From positions 62,001-126,000 of the forward strand of contig JACPMR010000012.1 of assembly GCA_016185945.1 (NCBI GenBank): a DNA stretch of 64,000 nt. The letters are read 5' to 3'. Under the pieces are notes generated by a model. The model was not told the DNA's origin and ran no database searches. It saw nothing but the letters and a program-made list of their open reading frames with translations. A program made the position numbers and the translations under genes. This document shows positions 7,589 to 15,349 of the stretch, in pieces. Every line of letters starts with the position of its first letter. Position 1 is the first letter of the stretch. Source of the DNA: Candidatus Woesearchaeota archaeon. Lineage in GTDB: Archaea > Nanobdellota > Nanobdellia > Woesearchaeales > GW2011-AR4.

Positions 7589-7724
7589 AAAAAAGAGAAC
7601 ACGCAAAACTGCTAAATTAAGTTTTTCGGCTTTCAGCACGAAAATCTTTTACGCAGTTCCGCTTAACATTCTCTTTTTCCTGAACTCCAAAGTTTTGTGG
7701 AAAAATAAAAAACTTTGGAGGTTG
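7589..7724 (+). promoter_or_regulatory. Structured 5' leader of the homing endonuclease gene
   Basis: AAAAAGAGAA (7590-7599) pairs perfectly with TTCTCTTTTT (7669-7678). Nested inside are AACTGC/GCAGTT and TTTTCG/CGAAAA. A second hairpin, AACTCCAAAGTTTT (7683-7696) with AAAACTTTGGAGGTT (up to 7723), buries the ribosome-binding GGAGG next to the ATG at 7725. The leader probably controls translation by hiding the Shine-Dalgarno sequence. Confidence 0.6.
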
Positions 7725-8549
7725 ATGAAAATGAATATTAAGACAAAACATGAATTGAGAACAGAAGCTTACGAACTACTTAATAAACTCAAGCAAAGTG
7801 GCATTCCTAAGAAAGAGGTCATAAGTAAAGTTAGCAACCAATTTGGGATACCTTATGGTACATTATATGGGTGGTATCAGTATAATCTTTCTCCTTTTGG
7901 TAAAAGAAAAATTCAATATAATAAAGAGATATTTTATGTTTTAGGCGCTCTTTTAGGTGATGGATGTCCTTACTATTGGAAAAAAGGACAACAGCAAATG
8001 GTTATAATTGCAGGAGAAGAAGATTTTATTAATAAATTTTCTGAAAAACTTTCAAAGTGTATTGACAGGAGAATAAAGGGGTATCTAAATAGAAGTAATA
8101 GCACATGGCATCTTAGAACATACAACATCGAGTTATATCAATTATTCATAAAAGTGCGAAAGGATTTAGATTTTCTATCGTCCCTTCTTAAATACGGCAA
8201 TTATCATGAGAATTCCTTAGAGATTATAGAAGGCTTTTTCGATGCGGAAGGTTGTATTAAAATTATAAAAGAAAAAGTAAGAAGAAAAACTCCTAAAATA
8301 TGTCCTGATATTTGCTGCACAAATTATGAAATTTTAGAGTTGATAAGGAAACTTTTGCAAGAGCAACTCAATATCGAAGCTAGATATTCAATACAGAAAG
8401 CAGACAACATTAAAAATAAGAAAATCGCTTATCATCTTAGAATTTATAAAAAGGAATTTGTAAGAAGATTTTTTGAGAATATAAATACTATAAAGTTAAA
8501 AGAAAAGAAAATTAAATACGTATATAATTGGCTTAATAATGGTAAATAA
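7725..8549 (+). CDS. LAGLIDADG homing endonuclease
   Basis: The product is 274 residues from the ATG at 7725, which follows GGAGG. The upstream part of the track ORF covers a structured leader and is not protein. The two LAGLIDADG helices are YVLGALLGDG and IIEGFFDAEG, giving a monomeric two-motif enzyme with both acidic metal ligands. The N-terminal ~60 residues (GIPKKEVISKVSNQFGIPYGTLYGWY) look like a helix-turn-helix. It is free-standing, not in an intein or visible intron, and abuts the SOD gene 3' end. Homing endonucleases cut long asymmetric sites to spread their host intron or intein. Its target here is unknown, but the relic by the tRNA-like gene makes that locus a candidate. Confidence 0.88.
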   Translation: MKMNIKTKHELRTEAYELLNKLKQSGIPKKEVISKVSNQFGIPYGTLYGWYQYNLSPFGKRKIQYNKEIFYVLGALLGDGCPYYWKKGQQQMVIIAGEEDFINKFSEKLSKCIDRRIKGYLNRSNSTWHLRTYNIELYQLFIKVRKDLDFLSSLLKYGNYHENSLEIIEGFFDAEGCIKIIKEKVRRKTPKICPDICCTNYEILELIRKLLQEQLNIEARYSIQKADNIKNKKIAYHLRIYKKEFVRRFFENINTIKLKEKKIKYVYNWLNNGK

Positions 8550-9158
8550 TTACTTTTTTAGACCCTTATTGTAGTTTACTTCTACCTGTTCCCAGTTAAC
8601 TACATTCCACCAGTTTTTGATATATTCTGCCCTCTGCCATTTATATAGGATGTAATATGAATGTTCCCACACATCAACTCCCAATATTGGAGTTTTCCCT
8701 TCCATCAATGGACTATCTTGATTTGCAGTGCTGTAAACTTCCAATTTGCCATTATTTACTACAAGCCATGCCCATCCTGAGCCAAATCTGTTCAAGCCAG
8801 CATTCGTGAACTCTTCCTTGAATTTGTCAAAACTATCGAAAGTTTGCTTGATTTCATCTGCGACATTTCCCTGCGGCTCGCCGCCTGCATTTTGCACCAT
8901 TATCTGCCAGAAAAAGGAATGATTGCTATGCCCGCCGCCATGGTTTCTTACAACAGTTCTTATATTTTCAGGCACGTCATTTATATTTTTCAGAATCTCG
9001 TCAACATTCATTTTTTCAAACTTTGTGCCTTTTACTGCACCGTTCAACTTGTCAATATAGGCTTGATGGTGCTTTGTGTGATGAATTGTCATAGTCAATT
9101 CATCGATATATGGTTCAAGCGCATTATAAGCGTATGGCAATTTTGGCAATTCGTGCAT
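8550..9158 (-). CDS. sod: Fe/Mn superoxide dismutase
   Basis: The product is 202 residues from the ATG at 9158, preceded by a strong GGAGGTGG ribosome site; the track start five codons earlier is less likely. Metal ligands are visible: the first His in [11 protein letters not shown], the second in [10 protein letters not shown], and Asp/His in DVWEHSYY. The DVWEHxYY signature is complete. It dismutates superoxide in the cytoplasm. It lies downstream of the sulfur-relay genes on the minus strand, consistent with protecting Fe-S assembly. Fe versus Mn preference cannot be read safely. Confidence 0.95.
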   Translation of the reverse strand: MHELPKLPYAYNALEPYIDELTMTIHHTKHHQAYIDKLNGAVKGTKFEKMNVDEILKNINDVPENIRTVVRNHGGGHSNHSFFWQIMVQNAGGEPQGNVADEIKQTFDSFDKFKEEFTNAGLNRFGSGWAWLVVNNGKLEVYSTANQDSPLMEGKTPILGVDVWEHSYYILYKWQRAEYIKNWWNVVNWEQVEVNYNKGLKK

Positions 9159-9234
9159 TAAAACCACCTCCAAACGAATTTCGCATTTATTTAGATGAAA
9201 TTAGGATATTTAGATAGTATAAATAGTTTTTGAT

Positions 9235-10155
9235 TTATTTGAGTTCTACCACTTTCTTCAACTTCTCCAAATAAACACAAGCATTGCAGACATCATTTGC
9301 GCTTGGCTCACTGCATTTTGCGCATACTTTTATTGCTTCGTCTTTGAACTGCTGCTTTAGAAATGGTAACATTTGGAGAAATGAATTTACTATAGAATAT
9401 TTTGTGCCAGGAAATTTTTGCTCCAAACTATTCAAAGTATCTCTTACCTGTGCCCTGAATGATTGTGAAACATTTGGACATTCTGTAAAATTATCTAGCA
9501 ATCCGTTCAAGAAAGCATAAGTTGTCACTTCTTTTTCAGGGCATAAGTATAATGGCTTTATTCTCTGAACAAATTTGTCATCTTGCATTAAACCAACTTT
9601 CGGGCCAAGACGGGCAGATGCCTGTATATTGTTTTTTAATTGATTCATTAAGATTGATTGGGCTTCATCATCCAAGTTGTGTCCAGTTACAAGTTTGGTT
9701 AATTTTAATTCCCTTGATTTTTTATTCAGCAAGTATCTCCTGAAAATGCCGCATATAGTGCATGGCTTTACATCAAGGATTTTAAGCATTTCATCCAAAG
9801 TCAAGCCAAACTCTTCTTTGTAGGAGAAAATATGTAATTCTATACTGTTTTTGCTGCAATATTCTTTTGCTGTTTCAAACGTTTTATCCCTGTAGCCAGC
9901 AATGCCTTCATCAATTGCAATAGCACTTATTCTTATTTTTGGATTTTGCCGTGATAATTTATTTAGAATGTGAAGAACAGTCAACGAATCTTTTCCTCCT
10001 GACAAGGCTATTCCAAGATTTTCTTCCTTTCCAATCAACTCAAACTGCCTTATGGTTTTGAATACTTTATTTTCAAAATATTCTATGAAATGATTTTTGC
10101 AAAGCTTTTCTCCTGAAGGCAGTCCTATAATCGGCTTTTCGCTGCAGCAGTTCAT
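9235..10155 (-). CDS. tRNA 2-thiolation enzyme, NcsA/TtuA/CTU1 family
   Basis: The 306-residue PP-loop ATPase has the P-loop motif ALSGGKDSLTVLHIL. The N-terminal zinc site includes MNCC and KLCKNH, a central CTICG and a GHNLDDEAQ motif are present, and a C-terminal ribbon CAKCSEP...CNACVYLE ends the protein. These are the marks of the archaeal TtuA/NcsA enzymes that adenylate and thiolate U34 or U54 of tRNA using sulfur from a ubiquitin-like protein thiocarboxylate. The carrier (10643-10855), an E1-like enzyme (20279-21262) and a rhodanese lie nearby, supporting this. Whether it modifies U34 or U54 is not decided here. Confidence 0.88.
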   Translation of the reverse strand: MNCCSEKPIIGLPSGEKLCKNHFIEYFENKVFKTIRQFELIGKEENLGIALSGGKDSLTVLHILNKLSRQNPKIRISAIAIDEGIAGYRDKTFETAKEYCSKNSIELHIFSYKEEFGLTLDEMLKILDVKPCTICGIFRRYLLNKKSRELKLTKLVTGHNLDDEAQSILMNQLKNNIQASARLGPKVGLMQDDKFVQRIKPLYLCPEKEVTTYAFLNGLLDNFTECPNVSQSFRAQVRDTLNSLEQKFPGTKYSIVNSFLQMLPFLKQQFKDEAIKVCAKCSEPSANDVCNACVYLEKLKKVVELK

Positions 10156-10172
10156 TTTTAATAGGTTAATAA

Positions 10173-10397
10173 TTAAATTAGTTTTAAAAATTCTTCTCTT
10201 GTTAAGCCTGATTGCCTTATGATTTCTAGCAAAGTGCCTTTGTCAACCTCTTTATGATTTGGAACAACAACTGCTTTTTTGCCTTGTTCTGTTTCTTTAG
10301 CTAAGATTACGTGGCTCCCTTTTTGCCTTTTTTCTTCGAAACCAACTTTCTTCAGAATTTTGATAACTTCACGGCCTGAGAGAACCGGCAATTTCAT
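10173..10397 (-). CDS. hicA: HicA-family mRNA interferase toxin
   Basis: The 74-residue protein has the HicA double-stranded RNA-binding fold. LSGREVIKILKKVGFE leads into QKGSHVIL, where the His is the catalytic residue of the family, and VVPNHKEVDKGTLLEIIRQSGL follows. It overlaps the upstream HicB-like gene by one base, the usual antitoxin-first order here. The pair probably forms a type II toxin-antitoxin module cleaving mRNA. It sits inside the sulfur-metabolism block between the thiolation enzyme and the sulfur carrier. Confidence 0.88.
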   Translation of the reverse strand: MKLPVLSGREVIKILKKVGFEEKRQKGSHVILAKETEQGKKAVVVPNHKEVDKGTLLEIIRQSGLTREEFLKLI

Positions 10398-10603
10398 TAT
10401 TTGCTAACCTCAAAACTAGCTATGATTGTCTCTTTAGAATCAGCACCTTCTGGCACACCCATTTCTTCAATGTACAACTCTACAGCTTCTTTTAAGTTAC
10501 TAAGAGCTTCGTCTATTGTGTATCCTTGGCTAACTACATCAAGTTCTGGGCATAATGCAACAAATTGCTTTTCTCCTTTCTTTATGATTGCTCTAAATTC
10601 CAT
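10397..10603 (-). CDS. hicB: HicB-family antitoxin
   Basis: The 68-residue product has the typical HicB partial RNase H fold: FRAIIKKGEKQFVALCPELDVVSQG then TIDEALSNLKEAVELYIEE. It lacks a C-terminal DNA-binding extension, so it is the short form. It is immediately upstream of and overlaps hicA. It likely neutralises the toxin by direct binding. Confidence 0.85.
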   Translation of the reverse strand: MEFRAIIKKGEKQFVALCPELDVVSQGYTIDEALSNLKEAVELYIEEMGVPEGADSKETIIASFEVSK

Positions 10604-10642
10604 GTTTGGAATCTTTGTTTTGGGTGTTTATAAATTTATCTT

Positions 10643-10855
10643 TTATCCACCCGAAATAACCGACAAAACCTTTATTTCATCATTATCATTAAGTTTTTCA
10701 TCTTCCAGAATCAATTCGTTGTTTCTTGAGACAATGACGGTCACTGGATTTATTTTTAATTGATTTAACAAATCGGATACAACTGAGCCATTATTTAGTT
10801 CAAGTTTTGCTTTTTTGTTTTCCCTGTCTATGAAAACGTTGATTTTAATTGGCAT
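10643..10855 (-). CDS. MoaD/ThiS/SAMP-like ubiquitin-fold sulfur carrier
   Basis: The 70-residue beta-grasp protein ends in VISGG. The terminal Gly-Gly is the residue pair adenylated by E1-like enzymes and converted to a thiocarboxylate. The sequence GSVVSDLLNQLKINPVTVIVSRNNELI matches the MoaD/ThiS core. With UbaA at 20279 and the thiolase at 9235 it probably delivers sulfur for tRNA thiolation and may also modify proteins, as archaeal SAMPs do. No molybdopterin genes are in this window. Confidence 0.88.
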   Translation of the reverse strand: MPIKINVFIDRENKKAKLELNNGSVVSDLLNQLKINPVTVIVSRNNELILEDEKLNDNDEIKVLSVISGG

Positions 10856-10889
10856 AATAAATAGAATTGGTTATTAATTAATAAATATT

Positions 10890-11019
10890 ATTGAAAATTC
10901 AAGGTTTAATACCTCATGCTTTAGCTTGAATTTTCAATCCCGACAACTCGCCTATTTTGGCGAAGGGCGTAATACTGCATCCCTTTAGGGTGCAGTTAGC
11001 CCTGAGCGGCGAGTTGTCG
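10890..11019 (+). repeat. Compound hairpin element (variant C)
   Basis: ATTGAAAATTCAAG (10890-10903) and CTTGAATTTTCAAT (10925-10938) form a perfect 14-bp inverted repeat. The second arm leads directly into CGACAACTCGCC (10941-10952), which pairs with GGCGAGTTGTCG (11008-11019). Nested inside are GGGC/GCCC and CTGCA-CCC/GGG-TGCAG closing a TTTA loop. It shares the TTTTCAATCC lead-in of the modular family but has none of its other conserved modules. It fills the gap between the iscA-like gene and the sulfur-carrier gene. Confidence 0.65.
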
Positions 11020-11031
11020 TTATCTAAAAAT

Positions 11032-11376
11032 TTATCCAACAGAATGCCCGCAGCCGCAAGTTGTCTTTACATTGGGGTTGATTATCTTGAAGCCGGCATT
11101 TTGCAAAGTGTCCATATAATCAATTGTAGAGCCTTTCATGAACGTTATGCTCGTCGGATTCATAAATATCTTAACACCTTTTTCCTCAATTACAATATCA
11201 TTGTCTTTTGGTGCTTTCTCAAGGGCTATTTCATACATGTAGCTCGAGCAGCCGCCTGGAACTACGCCAACCCTTAAACCACAATCTGGCTTGTTTTCTT
11301 TTTGAAGCAATGCTTTTACTTTATTGGCTGCCTTTTCCGTCAACGTAACAATTATCTCTCTTGTTTGCTGTTGCAT
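11032..11376 (-). CDS. IscA/ErpA (HesB) A-type Fe-S carrier
   Basis: The product is 114 residues from the ATG at 11376. Conserved cysteines are in VPGGCSSYMYEI and the C-terminal TTCGCGHS, giving the three-Cys C...CGC pattern of A-type carriers. It receives Fe-S clusters from the SUF scaffold and passes them to apoproteins. It is the last gene of the Fe-S block, separated from the rhodanese gene by a type A element. ORFs on the other strand here are shadows. Confidence 0.93.
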   Translation of the reverse strand: MQQQTREIIVTLTEKAANKVKALLQKENKPDCGLRVGVVPGGCSSYMYEIALEKAPKDNDIVIEEKGVKIFMNPTSITFMKGSTIDYMDTLQNAGFKIINPNVKTTCGCGHSVG

Positions 11377-11410
11377 TTTTATCAATTTGGTTTTTATTAA
11401 ACTTTGTTAT

Positions 11411-11578
11411 TTTCAATCCGCCTGCGGCGCATTTTACTGCGCGTCGGCATTCGGATGTGGAGGTTGCATTTTTTGTGCTCCTCCTCCGCGCCAATTTATT
11501 TGCCACAGTCGGGCAAACAGTCCTGAGCTGGGCTCCCATTTCACCTTTATAGATGTTGGGAAGCGACGATTTTTGAAT
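11411..11578 (+). repeat. Modular intergenic hairpin element, type A, copy 2
   Basis: It begins TTTCAATCC and ends ATTTTTGAA. The 5' hairpin is CGCC-TGC-GGCG. The central module is GCGCG-TCGGCATTC...GGAGG-TT-GCA...TGC-T-CCTCC...CGCGC. The type A end is GGGC...GTCCTGAGCTGGGCTCCCA...TTGGGAAGCGACG. It lies between the rhodanese and iscA-like genes, all co-directional on the minus strand. Confidence 0.85.
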
Positions 11579-11602
11579 TATTTTTATATTTTATTAATCT
11601 TG

Positions 11603-11965
11603 TTATTTCTCAACAGGATGCCCATGTTTCTTCCATTCGTCAAAGCCGCCAACCATTTCCATCACTTTATAGCCTTTTTTTGCAAGCTTCAAAGCGACTT
11701 TTGGGGCCGCATAACAAACTACATGGTAACAGTAAGTTATTAATGTTTTGTTTTTAGGCAATTTTTTGATATACTTATCAACTTCATAAGCAGGCACATT
11801 AATAGATGTTGGCACATGTCCTGCTTTATATGAATCTTTGTCTCTAACATCAACAACAAGGTATTCTTTGTCTTTTGAATCAACTATTTTCCTTACACTA
11901 TATGGGTCAATTTCATACTTTAACTTTTCGTCAAAAAATTTTACAGTGCCTTTGTTTGCTGGCAT
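11603..11965 (-). CDS. Rhodanese-domain sulfurtransferase
   Basis: The 120-residue single-domain rhodanese has DVRDKDSYKAGHVPTSINVP, the active-site loop YCYHVVCYA and the C-terminal GGFDEWKKHGHPVE. The first Cys of the CYHVVC loop is the expected persulfide carrier. It lies 14 nt downstream of sufC and upstream of the A-type carrier. It probably supplies or shuttles sulfane sulfur for Fe-S assembly or tRNA thiolation. Confidence 0.9.
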   Translation of the reverse strand: MPANKGTVKFFDEKLKYEIDPYSVRKIVDSKDKEYLVVDVRDKDSYKAGHVPTSINVPAYEVDKYIKKLPKNKTLITYCYHVVCYAAPKVALKLAKKGYKVMEMVGGFDEWKKHGHPVEK

Positions 11966-11979
11966 TTAAATCACCTCGT

Positions 11980-12735
11980 TTAAACAGATATTTCAGCTTC
12001 TTTTATTATTTCATCATATCCCTTTGCTTCAAGCTCATGGGCAAGCTCCTTTCCGCCGCTTTTCACTATCCTTCCCTTTACCATGATGTGTATGGAATCA
12101 GGCTTTACATAGTTTAAAATCCTCTGGTAATGGGTTATTATCAACACGCCAATATTTGGGCCAAGCAGAGTATTGACTCCATGGGCAACTGTCTTTAATG
12201 AGTCAATGTCCAAGCCAGAATCCGTTTCATCCAAAATTGCCATTTCCGGCTGCAAGACAGCAAGCTGCAATATCTCTGTCCTTTTCTTTTCACCGCCTGA
12301 AAAGCCCTCATTTAGGTAACGCCTTGCAAATGAGTCGTCAATTTTCAGCAATTTCATCTTGTCTTTCAACAATTTAACAAAATCAGGCACGGTGATTTGA
12401 TTTGGCTTGACAGAATTGTAGGCAGTTCTCAAAAAGTTTGATACGCTTACACCGGGAATTTCCTGCGGATACTGGAATGACAAGAACAAGCCGAGTTTTG
12501 CCCTTTCATCAGGAGCTAATTCAAGAATATTCTTTCCCTTGTACCATGCTTCGCCCTTGTCGATTGTATATTTAGGATGCCCCATTAAAGTATATGCCAA
12601 AGTTGACTTGCCACTTCCGTTTGGGCCCATTAATGCACAAACCTGCCCTTTCCTTACAATTAAGTCTACACCGTTTAATATCTTCTGCCCTTCAACGCTA
12701 ACGTGCAAGTCCTTGATGATAAGTTCATCTGTCAT
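11980..12735 (-). CDS. sufC: SufC, Fe-S assembly ATPase
   Basis: The 251-residue ABC ATPase has Walker A GPNGSGKST, signature FSGGEKKR, Walker B MAILDETDSGLD and the SufC-specific ETDSGLDIDSLK. It powers the SufBCD scaffold. In this cluster it lies downstream of an unrelated 235-residue gene and upstream of the rhodanese, so sufC is separated from sufB and sufD by several genes. Confidence 0.96.
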   Translation of the reverse strand: MTDELIIKDLHVSVEGQKILNGVDLIVRKGQVCALMGPNGSGKSTLAYTLMGHPKYTIDKGEAWYKGKNILELAPDERAKLGLFLSFQYPQEIPGVSVSNFLRTAYNSVKPNQITVPDFVKLLKDKMKLLKIDDSFARRYLNEGFSGGEKKRTEILQLAVLQPEMAILDETDSGLDIDSLKTVAHGVNTLLGPNIGVLIITHYQRILNYVKPDSIHIMVKGRIVKSGGKELAHELEAKGYDEIIKEAEISV

Positions 12736-12746
12736 TTTTGAGTCTC

Positions 12747-13454
12747 CTACTTGATTGCACCTTCTAAACTTTCAACATGTCTATTTGGATTTGAAACTAA
12801 AATCAGACCTGATGGAGTTCTATGATAAGAGTAAAATGTTTGTCCAGGTAGCTCTTTAAAAGGTTGCTCAAATAAATTTGGATTTCGTCTTGTGTAGTCA
12901 AATCTCGGATCAACGACACTTTCTCTAAATATGCTGATAGTAAATCTTTGTCCATTTTGAAGTAATTCATTAAAAACTGTTTTAGTTACTTTGTCAATTG
13001 GCAATATTGTTAAATATTCTGCATTGATTGGTGCAGTTTGTACAAAATGTTTATCTCCAAGGTTTGCTTCATACCCTAATACAAAAAATAATGCACTTTG
13101 GTACCGGCAACATCCAGCTTTTTGTTGCAAGGCATGACTCAAAGGATGATTTTCATCAACAATTTCTTTTAATCTTGCAATTTCTGCAGAATTATCTTGC
13201 CCCATTATAATAGTTTGAGTGGTACTCCCTCTATTCAAAAGTTCATATTTTTCCACCCTAGTTCGAGGTTGATGCATACCTTCATAAGCATTCACCATAG
13301 CTTCTAGAACAAGTCTTTTAACTGCTTCCAATCTTTCTGGGAAAGGTAAACTCCTTAATTCTTTTGCTCTTTCTACTAATGCTCTAAGTTCTGGAGAGTC
13401 ATTTACTAATACTGTAAAAGGTTCTATTCCTATGTAAGTGCCTAATATTTGCAT
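12747..13454 (-). CDS. Hypothetical protein within the SUF cluster, transglutaminase-like Cys motif
   Basis: The 235-residue protein belongs to no family I can name firmly. The segment KAGCCRYQSALFFVLGYEA resembles the Cys-containing helix of transglutaminase-like enzymes (G-x-C-R-x-x-A). Histidines follow at DKHFVQT and NPNRHVE, but the full catalytic triad is not certain. It sits 11 nt from sufC and 1 nt from the IscU gene, so it is surely co-transcribed. It may be a lineage-specific insertion in the operon or an accessory factor. Confidence 0.7.
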   Translation of the reverse strand: MQILGTYIGIEPFTVLVNDSPELRALVERAKELRSLPFPERLEAVKRLVLEAMVNAYEGMHQPRTRVEKYELLNRGSTTQTIIMGQDNSAEIARLKEIVDENHPLSHALQQKAGCCRYQSALFFVLGYEANLGDKHFVQTAPINAEYLTILPIDKVTKTVFNELLQNGQRFTISIFRESVVDPRFDYTRRNPNLFEQPFKELPGQTFYSYHRTPSGLILVSNPNRHVESLEGAIK

Positions 13455-13455
13455 T

Positions 13456-13851
13456 TTATTTCCTCACATACTTCTCAAATATCAATATGCTGTTTTTTAA
13501 TGTATCTAATGACAATAAAGCGCATTTCAGCCTTACAGGGCTTATTGGAATGCCGAGCATCTCCAAAATATCTTCTTTTGTCATATTTTTTAATTCATCC
13601 AGAGTTTTTCCTTTTATTTGTTCTGTCAGCATTGAGGCGCTTGCCAGCGATATTGCACAGCCTCTGCCATAAAATTTTACATCAATGACTTTTTTGTTTT
13701 CATCAATAACCAAATATAATTCAATCTCATCTCCGCATAATGGATTATATTCATGATGATGCACAGTGGCATTCCCTATTCTCCCAAAATTCCTTGGGCT
13801 CTTGTAATGGTCCAAAATGTTCTCCTGATACATCATTTCGATTGTGTCCAT
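13456..13851 (-). CDS. IscU/SufU Fe-S scaffold
   Basis: The 131-residue protein keeps all three ligand cysteines: NPLCGDEIEL, YGRGCAISLASAS and LKCALLSLDT. The Asp next to the first Cys and the GCAIS motif are diagnostic. The LPPVK chaperone motif of IscU is absent, and ISPVRLKCALL is closer to SufU. It accepts sulfur from the adjacent cysteine desulfurase. A type A element separates it from sufS. Confidence 0.94.
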   Translation of the reverse strand: MDTIEMMYQENILDHYKSPRNFGRIGNATVHHHEYNPLCGDEIELYLVIDENKKVIDVKFYGRGCAISLASASMLTEQIKGKTLDELKNMTKEDILEMLGIPISPVRLKCALLSLDTLKNSILIFEKYVRK

Positions 13852-13887
13852 TTTATTGTAAATTTTTTCTTTATGATATTTTTATCC

Positions 13888-14062
13888 TTTCAATCCGTCG
13901 CCTTCGGCGACATTGGTTACGCGCCTCGGCATTCAGATGTGGAGGCAGCATTCCTTTGTGCTACTCCTCGGCGCAAAATTCATTGTAACTGCCAGCGATA
14001 CGTTCCTGAGCTGGGTTCCCATATTGCCTATGCAGTGACTGGGAAGCGACGTTGATTGAAAA
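13888..14062 (+). repeat. Modular intergenic hairpin element, type A, copy 3
   Basis: The terminal inverted repeat is TTTCAATC...GATTGAAA. The 5' hairpin GTCGCC-TTC-GGCGAC can alternatively pair through CGTCGC with the 3' GCGACG. The central GCGCCTCGGCATTCAGATGTGG...CTCCTCGGCGC module is present, and the type A end is TTCCTGAGCTGGGTTCCCA...CTGGGAAGCGACG. It lies between sufS and the scaffold gene. Confidence 0.88.
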
Positions 14063-14092
14063 TTATTTTAATTCAATGCATTTAATATAATC

Positions 14093-15328
14093 TTATACCC
14101 CAAACACTTTCTTTACTTTATGGATTGCATTAATGAAAGTGTCAATTTCCTGCTCCGTATTGTACAAATAAAAGCTTGCCCTTGCGGTTGCTGCAACACC
14201 AAGCACAGACATCAAAGGCATGCAGCAATGGTGCCCTGCCCTTATTGCAACACCTTCGCTGTCAAGCACTTGCGAAACATCATGCGCATGGATGCCGTGA
14301 ACATTGAACGAAGCAACTGCTCCTCTTTCTTTTGGCCCATAAATTGCAACTCCTTTTATTTCCTTTAACCTTTCCATTGCATATTCAACAAGCTCTTTGT
14401 CTCTTTCATGTACCTGCTTCATTCCAGCTTCATTCAGGTAATCAATTGCAACTCCCAAGCCAATCCCTTCAATTATGTTTGGAGTTCCAGCTTCAAATTT
14501 CCACGGCAGTTCATTGAACTTTGTGTCTTCAAACCTTACTTCCCTTATCATCTCACCGCCATATAAAAACGGTTGCATACTTTCAAGCAATTCTTTTTTG
14601 CCGTACAGAACACCAACCCCTGTTGGGCCAAGCATTTTATGCCCTGAAAAAGCATAAAAGTCAGCATCAAGCTTTTTTACATCAATTGGCATGTGGGGGG
14701 CTGCCTGAGCGCCGTCAACAACCATAAAGGCATTATTTTCATGTGCTATCTTTGTGATTTCTTCAATAGGGTTTATTGTCCCTAAAACATTTGAAACCTG
14801 GGTTATTGAAACTATTTTTGTATTTTTTGTTATGTTTTCCTTAATGCTTTCTTCGTCAAGCTTGCCTTCTTCGTCAATTTTGATGAACTTTAACTTTAAT
14901 CCTCTTTGCTTTGCTAACTGCTGCCATGGAACAAAATTGCTGTGATGCTCCATTTGTGAAATTACAATCTCATCTCCTTTCTTCAATCCCGCAGTCAAGG
15001 AGTAAGCAACCAAGTTCAATGACTCTGTTGTATTCTTTGTAAGCACAATGTTTTGGTACGAATCAGCATTTATGAAATCTGCTATCTTTTGATGAGCTTC
15101 CTCAAACTTTGCAGTTGCCTCCTCGCCAAGCTGGTGGATGCTCCTGTGGACATTGGCATTATAGTTTTTGTAGTAGAAATCAATCGCTTCAATCACTTGC
15201 CCTGGCTTTTGCGATGTTGCTGCATTGTCTAAGTAAACTAGTGGCTTATTATGTACTTTCCTCTGCAAAATAGGAAAATCCTTTCTTATTGATTCAACGT
15301 CCAATGATTTTGTTTGGGTGTGGAGCAT
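14093..15328 (-). CDS. sufS: SufS cysteine desulfurase
   Basis: The 411-residue group II PLP-dependent desulfurase has YLDNAATSQKP at the N-terminus, FSGHKMLGPTGVGVLYG with the PLP lysine, and IRAGHHCCMPLM with the catalytic cysteine near residue 360. It releases sulfur from cysteine for the SUF scaffold. Its length and motifs are normal. It is followed 22 nt upstream by a 157-residue hypothetical gene and downstream by a type A element and the scaffold gene. Confidence 0.96.
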   Translation of the reverse strand: MLHTQTKSLDVESIRKDFPILQRKVHNKPLVYLDNAATSQKPGQVIEAIDFYYKNYNANVHRSIHQLGEEATAKFEEAHQKIADFINADSYQNIVLTKNTTESLNLVAYSLTAGLKKGDEIVISQMEHHSNFVPWQQLAKQRGLKLKFIKIDEEGKLDEESIKENITKNTKIVSITQVSNVLGTINPIEEITKIAHENNAFMVVDGAQAAPHMPIDVKKLDADFYAFSGHKMLGPTGVGVLYGKKELLESMQPFLYGGEMIREVRFEDTKFNELPWKFEAGTPNIIEGIGLGVAIDYLNEAGMKQVHERDKELVEYAMERLKEIKGVAIYGPKERGAVASFNVHGIHAHDVSQVLDSEGVAIRAGHHCCMPLMSVLGVAATARASFYLYNTEQEIDTFINAIHKVKKVFGV

Positions 15329-15349
15329 TTTATTGTTTCAATACTTGAA

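Noticed and set aside
7551-7724. N-terminal extension of the LAGLIDADG ORF
   Set aside because: The region contains nested inverted repeats and a GGAGG site directly before the ATG at 7725, so it is a leader rather than coding.
11321-14055. ORFs read across the repeat elements (for example 11321-11539, 11361-11552, 13740-13988, 13753-14055)
   Set aside because: They are open frames through hairpin elements (translations such as RHSDVEAAF recur because the DNA repeats), with no protein-like features beyond that.
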